From IMG/VR virus record IMGVR_UViG_3300043426_000266, positions 62,001 through 126,000 of that record: a stretch of 64,000 nt of DNA. One strand, given 5' to 3'. How positions within the stretch are numbered: the stretch's first letter is position 1; each line of letters begins with the position of its first letter. The translations under genes were made by a program, and so were the position numbers. Shown here piece by piece: positions 14,621-22,773 of the stretch. Under the pieces are notes generated by a model. It made no database searches and was not told the origin of the DNA. It saw nothing but the letters and a program-made list of their open reading frames with translations. The stretch comes from a virus.

Positions 14621-15908
14621 TGTCGGTATAATGTTCGATTTAGATGCGATACTAGACACACGTTTAGGAAACATCAAACTAAACTTACCGAAGATATTCG
14701 ATGAAATAAAAGAGTCTCCCAAGTATTATTTACGAAAGAATGATGATTGGGGCAACGTTCATCCGGATATTAATAACAATCTCTTAACTCTGAATTATCA
14801 AGGGCGGGATTTAGAAACAATTAAATCCTCCCAACTTACCGTTGTAATTCGCTCAATTATTGATACGGTCACTAGTTTAAAACAAGCAATTTTATCCGGT
14901 GATCCAGAAATAACTGATTTCTTTTTTGTGTTAAATATTCATCCCTATAAGATTGATGAAGACACATTAATTGAATTGGCGAGATATGCTGTTCATCAAA
15001 TTGGATATCCAGACGTAAAAGTAGGGTTTGTTGACCTACCCTTTGAAAAAATTACACTGGAGTATTTACGTGATAACAATATTCTTCATTGGTATTGCTA
15101 TCATTATCAACAATGGTTATATAGCCAGTTTGACGGGATTACCTCAGCAGAGGATGAAAAGAAAATTAAAGGGTTTGCTGAGTGTAAACTCTACTGTCCT
15201 AAAATTCTATTTAATCAAACCAAAATTGATGAGTTGATGGATTCAGTTTTAGAAGAGGTTGACATTGATCAGTTTGAGATGACGAAAATTGCTTTTTCGT
15301 CTATCATCAATATTAACTTTCTTCCAGTCTCTGTCTTTAGTCGATTGGATATTCAAAAACTCATTGTTACTGAGCAGGGTGAATCCGTGGAACGTTCTAA
15401 TGTAATTAATATTTTTTATAACGCTGTAGAGGAGATTAAATTCAGATTAGGGGAAGAGAAACTTATAGGGTCAAAGTTGGTTGACAATCGGCTAAAGGTA
15501 TTAGAAGGTCGAATTGCTGAGTTGCAAGGTTTAAATCAACCTGCAACCTTGAGTCTATTTAGAATGAAGCTTGCTGAGTTTATGATTGAAGCGGCTAATA
15601 TCTACAACGCAACCCCGTTTAATGCTGGCGAGGATTTAGAACAAACATTGAATCACATGAGTTTACAAATTGACGTTACAGTAGAAGAGTTCTTATTAAC
15701 TGAAAATCACTGGAATGCTCAGGGGTTTAGAACCATTCGACAAGAACATCGTTTACCTTCGGGAGAACTTATTTATCGCTGTTTAGATGCTGATACCGGA
15801 TTATTGTTATCGCCTTTTAAACAAATTAAATTAAAATTATCAGCAATTGACGATTTAATCTTGGGTAATTATCTACAGGTGAATTCTAATGGAACTAATG
15901 GCGCTTAG
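14613..15908 (+). CDS. Unknown 431-residue protein
   Basis: Starts at ATG 14613, overlapping the previous stop. An N-terminal hydrophobic strand with two acids (VGIMFDLDAILDTRLG) looks like the DxD signature of HAD-type phosphatases, but the later HAD motifs cannot be placed with confidence. Residues about 290-320 are a coiled segment (NRLKVLEGRIAELQG). No membrane helix. It is next-to-last in the operon that starts near 13224; the 15889 micropeptide overlaps its end. Confidence 0.6.
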   Translation: MSSVGIMFDLDAILDTRLGNIKLNLPKIFDEIKESPKYYLRKNDDWGNVHPDINNNLLTLNYQGRDLETIKSSQLTVVIRSIIDTVTSLKQAILSGDPEITDFFFVLNIHPYKIDEDTLIELARYAVHQIGYPDVKVGFVDLPFEKITLEYLRDNNILHWYCYHYQQWLYSQFDGITSAEDEKKIKGFAECKLYCPKILFNQTKIDELMDSVLEEVDIDQFEMTKIAFSSIININFLPVSVFSRLDIQKLIVTEQGESVERSNVINIFYNAVEEIKFRLGEEKLIGSKLVDNRLKVLEGRIAELQGLNQPATLSLFRMKLAEFMIEAANIYNATPFNAGEDLEQTLNHMSLQIDVTVEEFLLTENHWNAQGFRTIRQEHRLPSGELIYRCLDADTGLLLSPFKQIKLKLSAIDDLILGNYLQVNSNGTNGA

Positions 15909-16044
15909 TGTCTTAGGTATTTTTATATTGTTATTTCAAACTTTGATGGTTTGGATTTGTTATGAAGTCTTTAGTATCAGAAAACACAATAAGAAAATAC
16001 TTAACAATTTTATTCAAACGCATAAAAAGAAAGAGGAGGGGTAA
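15889..16044 (+). CDS. 51-residue single-pass membrane protein
   Basis: Short frame beginning at ATG 15889 inside the end of the previous gene, with CTACAGGTG upstream. It encodes a membrane helix (ALSVLGIFILLFQTLMVWICY) followed by a strongly basic tail (RKHNKK ... HKKKEEG). The stop lies inside the terminator hairpin. Hydrophobic helix plus basic cytoplasmic tail supports a real small membrane protein; function unknown. Confidence 0.6.
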   Translation: MELMALSVLGIFILLFQTLMVWICYEVFSIRKHNKKILNNFIQTHKKKEEG

Positions 16045-16059
16045 CCCTCCTCCTTTTTC
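16029..16059. terminator. Bidirectional terminator between convergent genes
   Basis: GAAAGAGGAGGG-gtaa-CCCTCCTCCTTTTTC between the 15889 gene (+) and the 16061 gene (-). Confidence 0.75.
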
Positions 16060-16060
16060 T

Positions 16061-16564
16061 TTATGACCCCATGAGATCAAGATTACCACCACCTTGAAGC
16101 TGTAGAGTCTGCCCACCTTGCAAGAATAACATTGCAGATGATGGGGAACCACCATTGTTGATAGTTACTTCACCAATGTAACCTAGGGAGTTTAATTTAG
16201 CTCTTAATTTATTTTCAAATAACTCAACGTCATCAATTGTAATATCATAGAATTGAGAGTTTAAAAAGAAAACTACTTCCTCAATAGTGCCAGAGAGAAT
16301 ATCAGCGGTAGCTGGTGGTATAATATTTTCTAAACTATCTCTTAAGTAGAATATAACTCTATCCTCATAACGAGCAGCTGGAGCTGTTGTTGCTGAGCCA
16401 TTAATCCAATTATCCATCTTAAGAACTAACTCTGTGTTATGTATACCACTTTCAACTGGAGTTATGGATACTAAAGAGTGGGCTTTATTTACTAATGAGA
16501 AAATAGACCTTAGACCCTTATTGGAACTAATGGAAGGTTTAACTCTTTTTCTAAAGTTAGCCAT
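16061..16564 (-). CDS. Virion-like protein, paralog of the 19755 gene
   Basis: A 167-residue protein starting at ATG 16564 (MANFRKRVK), after GGAG and overlapping the stop of the gene before it. The segment IEEVVFFLNSQFYDITIDDVELFENKLRAKLNSLGYIGEV aligns with the 19755 protein at IGEMIEDLNSKGYDFTVDDLELVNNKIKAKATSLGYYNGDL, and the N-terminus shares the basic start and SNKGLRSI versus KNKSLKDI. It ends in a glycine/glutamine-rich tail (QGGQTLQLQGGGNLDLMGS). It is about the length of the shared N-terminal domain alone. A virion role is inferred from the paralog. Confidence 0.6.
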   Translation of the reverse strand: MANFRKRVKPSISSNKGLRSIFSLVNKAHSLVSITPVESGIHNTELVLKMDNWINGSATTAPAARYEDRVIFYLRDSLENIIPPATADILSGTIEEVVFFLNSQFYDITIDDVELFENKLRAKLNSLGYIGEVTINNGGSPSSAMLFLQGGQTLQLQGGGNLDLMGS

Positions 16565-16973
16565 TTGAATCTCCAAGTAAAGCTTCAGCTGTTAAAGCCT
16601 CATCAGCGCCTTGCTCTAATTCGCCCTGATTAACTGATACTTTAATTGGCACAGTTTCTCTAGGCGCCGCAGCTGCATCAGGCGCGCCACGTACGGCGCT
16701 AGGGCCACCCATTGCTTGAATAACTTCTTTAGCTGCTTGTTGAATATTAGATACGACCCCGACGGCTTTTTCTTCAGTTCTATTGCGCTGTATAGCAATG
16801 GTTTGTTTATCTTGACCATCCAGCATCTTAATCAGAATAGTTGCTGAATCTTTATCAGCCAGGGTTTGTGATAAGGTGGTATCAGAACCAGCCAGTAACT
16901 CAATTACTTTATCTCGCACATCTGACGTTTTCTCATATCGACGTTCTATGATTACGTTAATATCTTCACTCAT
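16557..16973 (-). CDS. Unknown 138-residue protein (possible small terminase-like)
   Basis: First gene of a minus pair with the 16061 gene (8-base overlap). GGAG precedes ATG 16973. The N-terminal half is helical (YEKTSDVRDKVIELLAGSDTTLSQTL ... ATILIKMLDGQDKQTIAIQRNRTEEKAV) and resembles in pattern the helical core of T4 gp16-type small terminases. The C-terminal third is alanine- and acid-rich and looks disordered (APDAAAAPRETVPIKV ... EALTAEALLGDSNG). The small-terminase idea is weak: it is based on pattern and size only, and the large terminase gene is 37 kb away. Confidence 0.5.
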   Translation of the reverse strand: MSEDINVIIERRYEKTSDVRDKVIELLAGSDTTLSQTLADKDSATILIKMLDGQDKQTIAIQRNRTEEKAVGVVSNIQQAAKEVIQAMGGPSAVRGAPDAAAAPRETVPIKVSVNQGELEQGADEALTAEALLGDSNG

Positions 16974-17013
16974 TTAGAGTTCTCCATTGCAGGTCTCATA
17001 TTAATTTTAAAAA

Positions 17014-17039
17014 TATATAGATATATATTATTTACGTGA
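17014..17039 (+). promoter_or_regulatory. Early-type phage promoter P4
   Basis: ATATAGATATATATTATTT followed by ACGTGA. The leader can pair GTGA (17036) with TCAC (17056) over a long loop, the weakest of the leader hairpins. Confidence 0.7.
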
Positions 17040-17074
17040 TGCTAGTCTTTTATTTTCACAAAAGGATTTAACTT

Positions 17075-17110
17075 ATGCAAAAACTTAACTTACAATTCTT
17101 ATGCCTTTAG
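17075..17110 (+). CDS. Leader peptide of 11 residues
   Basis: ATG 17075 is preceded by CAAAAGGATTTAACTT, the standard ribosome site and spacing of the early genes in this window. The frame encodes MQKLNLQFLCL and stops at 17110, 14 bases before the ATG of the 17125 gene. The conserved ribosome site thus belongs to the micro-frame, and the larger gene has its own AGGAG right after the stop. Possible roles are translational coupling or leader control. Confidence 0.5.
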   Translation: MQKLNLQFLCL

Positions 17111-17124
17111 ATAGGAGCATAATA

Positions 17125-17700
17125 ATGTTAAGGGTAATTAAAAAGATTAGACGTTATTTTCAAAGACGTTATCTTTTTGAAACGATTCAAGCGTTGGAAG
17201 AATTCTCCACTGAAAGAAAACTATGGCGGGTGGGTTACATGATCACCATGCTTCATTGTGAACTCCTGATTAAGAATAAAGATGTATTGACTGAGCGTGA
17301 GTTTATCAAACGTTTGTCTACAACTCGTTTTTCTTCAAAGTTTAATAATCTATCAGAGGTTGAGGAATACGCTATTGATTTTATCAATCAAACAATCCCG
17401 TTTGTTAAGGGTGAAATTAAAAGTCGCCCTAAAATAAACAATGGAAAGTTAGAAAAAGACCCGGTTAGAAAAATGGGTTTACTTTACTTCCTCGAAGCAA
17501 AGAACGAGGTTGAGCTATTCGATTCGATTGTAAGGATAAGAAATATCTGTTTTGATGTAGACGCACATTGCTCAAGCGCATCTATTGCAAGGCAACAGAT
17601 ATTGGAAAGTATATGCAAAGATATTTTTTCACCCTTACTTACAGTTCTACAAGAAATCTTTGAGGTACTATATGCCAACCAAACTAGAAAGTCTTCTTGA
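17125..17700 (+). CDS. Unknown helical protein under promoter P4
   Basis: A 191-residue protein starting at ATG 17125 (MLRVIKKIRRYFQRR) after TAGGAGCATAAT. An in-frame ATG at 17101 lies inside the leader peptide and lacks a ribosome site. The N-terminus is strongly basic and the rest helical, with three or four cysteines in the C-terminal half. No domain recognised. It overlaps the next gene by 29 bases, so the two are coupled. Confidence 0.65.
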   Translation: MLRVIKKIRRYFQRRYLFETIQALEEFSTERKLWRVGYMITMLHCELLIKNKDVLTEREFIKRLSTTRFSSKFNNLSEVEEYAIDFINQTIPFVKGEIKSRPKINNGKLEKDPVRKMGLLYFLEAKNEVELFDSIVRIRNICFDVDAHCSSASIARQQILESICKDIFSPLLTVLQEIFEVLYANQTRKSS

Positions 17701-18172
17701 TGAAGATAATAAAGGCATGATGAACGCCGGGGTAAAAACACTCTCTAAAATGCTTCGTGGATTTTGGAGAGATATTGGCTTAAATCATGCACAAATTGCG
17801 CTGCTGATTCAACACTGGTTAGATGATCCTAATAACCAGTATGAAGATGATTTAACTAAAGTTAACAACGCTCGAGGGAATATTCGTAAAGACCTTGAGA
17901 AAGACGATATGACTTGGCGAATCTTTATTCGTAATCTTAGAATATTGCGCCCTGTTGAGATTCGTTTCCTGGTGCGTATTAAATTCCGTAATGATCGTAC
18001 TTTCCGTCAGGTTGCTGTTATGCGCCCTCCTGAGGTTAAGTTTGACAAGGAAGCAATGAAAGCTGTTGAGCTGGATGATCTATTTGATTTAGATGATCCT
18101 AATGACTACGATGATGAGGGTTATCATAAATCTGAATCTGACTTTAATAAATCTGTTTCTAAATCGAAATAA
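17672..18172 (+). CDS. Unknown 166-residue protein with acidic tail
   Basis: Start at ATG 17672 (MPTKLESLLDED) after TGAGG, 29 bases inside the previous gene; upstream in-frame codons are rejected because they have no ribosome site. Helical N-terminal part (LSKMLRGFWRDIGLNHAQIALLIQHWL), a basic centre (VEIRFLVRIKFRNDRTFRQVAV) and an aspartate-rich end (ELDDLFDLDDPNDYDDEG). Basic core with an acidic tail is compatible with a nucleic-acid or polymerase-binding protein, but this is a guess. It ends at a palindromic terminator. Confidence 0.65.
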   Translation: MPTKLESLLDEDNKGMMNAGVKTLSKMLRGFWRDIGLNHAQIALLIQHWLDDPNNQYEDDLTKVNNARGNIRKDLEKDDMTWRIFIRNLRILRPVEIRFLVRIKFRNDRTFRQVAVMRPPEVKFDKEAMKAVELDDLFDLDDPNDYDDEGYHKSESDFNKSVSKSK

Positions 18173-18176
18173 AAGT

Positions 18177-18198
18177 AGAAGGGGCAATTGCCCCTTCT
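18177..18198 (+). terminator. Palindromic terminator
   Basis: Perfect 22-bp palindrome AGAAGGGGCAA/TTGCCCCTTCT followed by CTTT. Confidence 0.7.
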
Positions 18199-18240
18199 CT
18201 TTAATATGCCATTGGAGGTTTTATCGAAAACGTCATAAAC

Positions 18241-18275
18241 AAACAGCCGCTACTCCCGTAGAGTAGCGGCTGTTT
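18241..18275 (+). other. Perfect 15-bp hairpin in a leader
   Basis: AAACAGCCGCTACTC (18241-18255), loop CCGTA, GAGTAGCGGCTGTTT (18261-18275). It is GC-richer than its surroundings and stands 43 bases behind a complete terminator, upstream of the 18338 gene. Only TTT follows, so it may be a second terminator or a structured leader or small RNA. Confidence 0.65.
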
Positions 18276-18337
18276 CTCTAGTACTAGGTTGTGAGTTGTG
18301 TCTCTCAAACCAACACCCACTTTTACTGGAGATAATA

Positions 18338-18526
18338 ATGTACCATTTACTACCTATAAAAATATGCATATTCGTATTATTTGTATTAATGGCTTTAAAT
18401 CGTTGTAGATTTGAGAAAAGATTTCCTTCTAAGAAAGACTTATTTGATATAATCTTAGCAGGGGTTGAGATCCATCTTTTAGATAACTTAACTGGGATGC
18501 TTATCTTTATGCTTAGACTACGTTAA
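18338..18526 (+). CDS. Small membrane protein (62 residues)
   Basis: ATG 18338 follows TGGAG by seven bases. Residues 5-18 are a hydrophobic helix (LPIKICIFVLFVLMAL), then a basic loop (NRCRFEKRFPSKK) and a second hydrophobic stretch at the end (LLDNLTGMLIFMLRL), so one or two membrane passes. It lies between the 15-bp hairpin and a terminator, as a unit of its own. Function unknown. Confidence 0.55.
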   Translation: MYHLLPIKICIFVLFVLMALNRCRFEKRFPSKKDLFDIILAGVEIHLLDNLTGMLIFMLRLR

Positions 18527-18556
18527 AAGAAGGGGGTTAACCCCCTTCTTTTTTTT
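18527..18556 (+). terminator. Palindromic terminator with T tract
   Basis: AAGAAGGGGGTT/AACCCCCTTCTT followed by a run of T, centred on GTTAAC. Confidence 0.8.
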
Positions 18557-18588
18557 GTTTTTCTATGAGATGAATACGGAGAAATAAA

Positions 18589-19743
18589 ATGGCTACGTCA
18601 GTTACCATTGCTAAACCAACATTTGTAACCGGTAAAACGAATCAGTCCCAGGTCGTGGACGTTTATAAAGGGTCTGCTGAATTAAGTTTAGCTCAAAATA
18701 ATATTGTATCTGTTTTATCAGGTATTGGAAGCGACCTTATTGAAGATACAAAGAACGGGGTATTATCAGTATTTAAAGGAGAGAAATTTGTTAAGAATGC
18801 TGGCGCATTATTAGACGATGTTCTTAAAGCTGGTTTAACAGGTAAGTCGGTGAGTGCTGTTTTAAAGAACTATAAAGAGGGTGCTTTAACTTCCGTACTT
18901 AATGCATCTGGTTTAAAAGACATTGAAAAGTTTGGGCGTAGTTTTACCGAAGGTTTAACGCATGGTGTTAAGGACATGGCGTTTGGTTCGGTTAAAGGTT
19001 TTGTTGATCAAGTCGCACCGGGCGTCTTAGATAAAGCTGGAATTAAAAATTATAAGGATGCAAAAACTCTATACGATTCAATCAATAATGAGATTGAAAA
19101 TGGTAAGAGTTTCTCCGAAATATTGATCGGTAATAAGAAGGTAACATTAGGTTTAAGTTCTTTCCTAATGGATACATCTTTGGATATTGTTTCTACTGCA
19201 CTGGGAATCGCTGAACCTTTAGAAAAAGCAAAGGACGTGGTTTTAGATAGCACCATCCTAACAATTGCCGCTAAGTCATTAATTGCTGAAAACGATCCCG
19301 ATATGGTTGATTATATTTTCTCATCCATTGGTGATCCAGAATTAAAGAAAATGTTTGTTGCCCAGAGCACAACAGATGCCGTCTCAAGCGGTAGTTTTAA
19401 TTACGTTAACGCTGCTGCCGATGCAACCTCTCCTAGTTTTGTAAAGGGGGCTAACCAAACCCCAGTTAGTGATTTTCTATCTAGTATTAAGATAAAGCTA
19501 CCTGGGACTAATCAAGAAATGTTATCAATAGCCGATCAGATAAACAAAGCCGTTGAAACATTAACTGGTAAAAAGGATGAAGATGTTCCGGTTGAAACTT
19601 TCTCTAAAATGTCTGAGGTTGCCTATGAGACAATGATTAGAGAAGGAAAGTATTTAGATCAAATAGCTATAGCAAAAGTTATCAATGTCGGGTTGCCAGA
19701 TGACCTACACAACCCAGCAATACCTTTCTTTGAAATCTACTAA
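18589..19743 (+). CDS. Probable virion protein
   Basis: A 384-residue protein, helical with many small residues (SLAQNNIVSVLSGIGSDLIEDTKNGVLSVF), and no recognised domain. It lies 11 bases before the 19755 gene, next to the head protease cluster on the other strand, and CGGAG precedes its ATG. No early promoter motif lies upstream, in line with late structural genes here. The structural role is inferred from location. Confidence 0.6.
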   Translation: MATSVTIAKPTFVTGKTNQSQVVDVYKGSAELSLAQNNIVSVLSGIGSDLIEDTKNGVLSVFKGEKFVKNAGALLDDVLKAGLTGKSVSAVLKNYKEGALTSVLNASGLKDIEKFGRSFTEGLTHGVKDMAFGSVKGFVDQVAPGVLDKAGIKNYKDAKTLYDSINNEIENGKSFSEILIGNKKVTLGLSSFLMDTSLDIVSTALGIAEPLEKAKDVVLDSTILTIAAKSLIAENDPDMVDYIFSSIGDPELKKMFVAQSTTDAVSSGSFNYVNAAADATSPSFVKGANQTPVSDFLSSIKIKLPGTNQEMLSIADQINKAVETLTGKKDEDVPVETFSKMSEVAYETMIREGKYLDQIAIAKVINVGLPDDLHNPAIPFFEIY

Positions 19744-19754
19744 GGAGAACCACA

Positions 19755-21191
19755 ATGGCTTTAACACCAATGCCAAGTTTACGTCGTAGTATTAAAGCAG
19801 ACGTAAGTAAGAACAAATCATTAAAAGATATTCTACCATCGACAGTTGATGCACTTGAAGTCCTTTCAGTTGAAGAGCTCGATTATCATACTTATAATAC
19901 GAAGACCATAGTCAAGGTTTTAGAAAATGGGGTTGAGAAAGATCGTGTACTTCTTTATGACCGCATGAACTTAAACACCTTGCTTGCAAATGTAACTGCA
20001 GTAGGTAACACTATTGGAGAAATGATTGAAGATCTTAATAGTAAAGGTTATGATTTCACGGTTGATGATTTAGAATTAGTCAATAATAAAATCAAAGCAA
20101 AAGCAACCTCACTGGGCTATTACAATGGCGATCTTCCTCCAACTGACTGTTCTGATAAACTTTACTTTACCCTTCGTGAGAGCAACACCGCACAAGGTAG
20201 CATTGATTATGGTTGTATCGAGGCTTATGCTGGTAAAGTGGTTTGTAATGGTTTCACGTGTAGTCCTGTTGCAGGAAACATGGGTGACCCAGGTATGTTA
20301 AGTTACCTAGGGAATACGGTCCGTGATGCGTTTGGAGGACCTTCTATTCAGCGCGGCTTTGAATTTTCTGTTCCAGGTGATCCAATGTCTGAAATAATTG
20401 ATATGCCGTATTTACAGAACTTCACCAACGACCATCAAATAATTAAGATGTATTACTATTACTACGAAGGTGATGTGTTCCGCGGTGAGGGCGGGGATCT
20501 CAATGAGTTAGTTATCGACGTATTAACTCGTGTATTAACTACAAACCAATTAAACACCACTTTACAGATTACGACGAAACAAGCAACAACTCCTCAAGAA
20601 ATTGAAGAGTGGGATACAGTTGATTCAGCCTCTTGGCGGGCAGTTCTTGGTGGGGTTGCATCTAATAACAAAATGATCACGGAAGTTGCATTCACATTGT
20701 GTCCAAATCCGATATGCATGCCAACCGAAATGGGTGTTCCAGATATTCTTAACAATTCGCGTCCGATCGACGACGGTTTCTGGAAGATGAAATTGCAATT
20801 GGTTAAACCATTAACCAATGAAGTAATTACTGAAACCTTAACCATTACTTCTTCTACTCCTGGTACCGACGAAACAACATTTGCACCTGCAACCGTGGCA
20901 GCAGAATGGTTAGAGAATAAAGGTTTCTCAATAAATTACGGTGGTGGAGGGAAACATCAGTTCTTGAAATACTCGAGAGGTTTCCGAGGTGCAGATGGGT
21001 CAGCCAACGGACCGGGGGATATCCCGGTTATTCTCCGTTTCTTACCAACTGATGATGTTGATCCGTCTAATGACGTATGGCGTAGTGCGCTTCATTTCAT
21101 TCGTAGTGAACAGGGGTTGTTGGTTAAACCTTCACGTGATCAAGGTGTTGAAATTAAGTCTTGTGGTAGTCAAGAATTCGAAGGGATGTAA
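19755..21191 (+). CDS. Probable virion protein, long member of a three-paralog family
   Basis: A 478-residue protein. The N-terminal 120 residues are the domain shared with the genes at 1-146 and 16061-16564, including the motif DFTVDDLELVNNKIKAKATSLGY. The rest is a separate part with several cysteines (CSDKLYFTL, CIEAYAGKVVCNGFTCSP) and a C-terminal beta-rich stretch. GGAG precedes the ATG. It follows the 18589 gene closely and ends at a bidirectional terminator facing the prohead protease. The family may be head or tail decoration proteins; this is inference. Confidence 0.65.
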   Translation: MALTPMPSLRRSIKADVSKNKSLKDILPSTVDALEVLSVEELDYHTYNTKTIVKVLENGVEKDRVLLYDRMNLNTLLANVTAVGNTIGEMIEDLNSKGYDFTVDDLELVNNKIKAKATSLGYYNGDLPPTDCSDKLYFTLRESNTAQGSIDYGCIEAYAGKVVCNGFTCSPVAGNMGDPGMLSYLGNTVRDAFGGPSIQRGFEFSVPGDPMSEIIDMPYLQNFTNDHQIIKMYYYYYEGDVFRGEGGDLNELVIDVLTRVLTTNQLNTTLQITTKQATTPQEIEEWDTVDSASWRAVLGGVASNNKMITEVAFTLCPNPICMPTEMGVPDILNNSRPIDDGFWKMKLQLVKPLTNEVITETLTITSSTPGTDETTFAPATVAAEWLENKGFSINYGGGGKHQFLKYSRGFRGADGSANGPGDIPVILRFLPTDDVDPSNDVWRSALHFIRSEQGLLVKPSRDQGVEIKSCGSQEFEGM

Positions 21192-21200
21192 TAAGTTAAG

Positions 21201-21226
21201 AGGCTCCCCTAGGGGAGCCTTCTTTT
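21201..21226. terminator. Bidirectional palindromic terminator
   Basis: AGGCTCCCCT/AGGGGAGCCT followed by TCTTTTT, centred on CCTAGG, between convergent genes 19755 (+) and 21226 (-). Confidence 0.8.
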
Positions 21227-22008
21227 TACCAGCCTAGTGAGGTTGGGCGTTGTTTTAAATAATTCGAGTTGTAAGTACGACGACGTTTTGGTGAATTAAG
21301 AATTTCGTTAATCACTGCCAATGCGCCAGCATCTTCCATTGCCATTGAATTAGAACAACGAATTTCAGTTCGCGCCATAATCAATTCTTTTTCTGAAACT
21401 TCAACCGAATCAAAAGACTCAAGTGCTGGGGATTTGTATTTCTGCGCAACTTTCAATCCAGGATAAACCACAAAGTCCCAAGTAATGATTGAGGTTAAAT
21501 TACGGTTTAATTTACCAGATGCATTCGGCACGTCATCCGTCGCAGCACGAATACTAAAGCATACGTTCTGATCAGGATTGGCTAACATCTTGTCAAACTC
21601 AGATGCCTTAGGACCAACACCTTTCACCCAACCAATTACTGAAACGACGGTGTTGCCGTCATCATCTTTCACTTCATTTTCAGAAATTTCAATTTTCTTA
21701 ATATGAAATGCGATGTTTGCCTCATCTACAATTGAACAACGTTTGATGTAGTTGGATAATACTTGCCCAGGTTGACGCTTAGGGTGCCCCCATTCACCGT
21801 ATAGATTACCTGAGGTGATATTACGCATCAATGTAGATGATTCGGTAAACAAGTGCTGAGCAGCTTTAAATGGGTATACATTTCCCTGCGGGTTTGGAAT
21901 ATCAAACCCACCAAGTACAACCTTGTAATAACCATTCTCGTCTGGTTCTAGTTTACCAACTTTATTCGATCCACTGAGTGCAGTGCACTGTAGCGTAAAA
22001 GTACGCAT
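21226..22008 (-). CDS. Prohead core protease
   Basis: Serine protease of 260 residues that would cut scaffold and inner-head proteins during capsid maturation. GEWGHPKRQ (H75) and VCFSIRA (S152) match the His and Ser blocks of the T4 gp21/herpesvirus protease fold, and FDIPNPQGNVYP near residue 35 fits its N-terminal core. Near the C-terminus, SMAME followed by DAG (E225) has the small-x-Glu form of phiKZ-type cleavage sites, which suggests self-cleavage that removes the last 35 basic residues (KRRR). It heads toward the window left end of a minus cluster with the polymerase subunits, as phiKZ gp175 does from memory. Confidence 0.75.
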   Translation of the reverse strand: MRTFTLQCTALSGSNKVGKLEPDENGYYKVVLGGFDIPNPQGNVYPFKAAQHLFTESSTLMRNITSGNLYGEWGHPKRQPGQVLSNYIKRCSIVDEANIAFHIKKIEISENEVKDDDGNTVVSVIGWVKGVGPKASEFDKMLANPDQNVCFSIRAATDDVPNASGKLNRNLTSIITWDFVVYPGLKVAQKYKSPALESFDSVEVSEKELIMARTEIRCSNSMAMEDAGALAVINEILNSPKRRRTYNSNYLKQRPTSLGW

Positions 22009-22020
22009 GAAGTTGTCCTC

Positions 22021-22773
22021 TTAAATTCGAAGTAAACGTTCGATGTCTTCTAACTTCTCTGATTCTTTCGCAAGAGAAGAAGTTACCCCCGTCTCAAAGT
22101 AAGAACCCATCATTTTAGACAGTGTGTTTGTCGCCCCTAATTGAATATTTCTTAGAGGGATAAAAGAGTAGTTACCGTCTGGATTTTCACGGTAATACTT
22201 AGTTCTATCCTGAGCTGACCTGGTGATAGATGAGATAATCATCTCCAGGGATACATTATTTTTACCGAGTGTTAAATCGGCAAAACTTGATGTTTCATCT
22301 AGATAAAATAAAAAATCCACATCGGAGAAATAAAATGGTACATTCCCTTTAGCGATTTCTTCGTTAAAGAGATTATAAACCAAGGTACTCTGTTGAAAAA
22401 GCCGAGTGTCTTCTAAAACAATTGAATTGGGTTCAAAGTAAAATTCGAAGTATTCCTCATCTCCTATTTTTACTCGTTTGCGGGAGTCAGGTCGAATCTC
22501 ACACATTGCAGGTAGATTCGCTACTGCGTAGCTATCTCCAGTCACAATCGCGTAATTCGACATTACCTTAACTGTATCCCCAACAATTGCCAACCCTACA
22601 GTAACAAAACGATAGGGGATGTAAAGATAGGCCTTAGTCTTTGTGGTGATTTTTGTTTTATCATCACTTTTTAATTGACCAAGCTGAGCATTTACTTTCC
22701 CCGCATCGCGTTTGATTTTATTACCGAAGCGGGTTTCTAACCAGGATTCGAATAATAAAACATTACCACCCAT
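22021..22773 (-). CDS. Unknown, probable virion protein (250 residues)
   Basis: Between the prohead protease and the 22763 gene on the minus strand. I start it at ATG 22773 (MGGNVLLFESWLETRFG), overlapping the previous stop by 11 bases; a TTG at 22788 is less likely. Beta-rich (AYLYIPYRFVTVGLAIVGDTVKVMSNY). No recognised domain. Position corresponds to phiKZ gp176/177, also unknown as far as I recall. Confidence 0.65.
   Translation of the reverse strand: MGGNVLLFESWLETRFGNKIKRDAGKVNAQLGQLKSDDKTKITTKTKAYLYIPYRFVTVGLAIVGDTVKVMSNYAIVTGDSYAVANLPAMCEIRPDSRKRVKIGDEEYFEFYFEPNSIVLEDTRLFQQSTLVYNLFNEEIAKGNVPFYFSDVDFLFYLDETSSFADLTLGKNNVSLEMIISSITRSAQDRTKYYRENPDGNYSFIPLRNIQLGATNTLSKMMGSYFETGVTSSLAKESEKLEDIERLLRI

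Noticed and set aside
16557-16973. Firm call as small terminase subunit
   Set aside because: Only helix pattern and size support it, and it is not next to the large subunit. Kept as unknown with a note.
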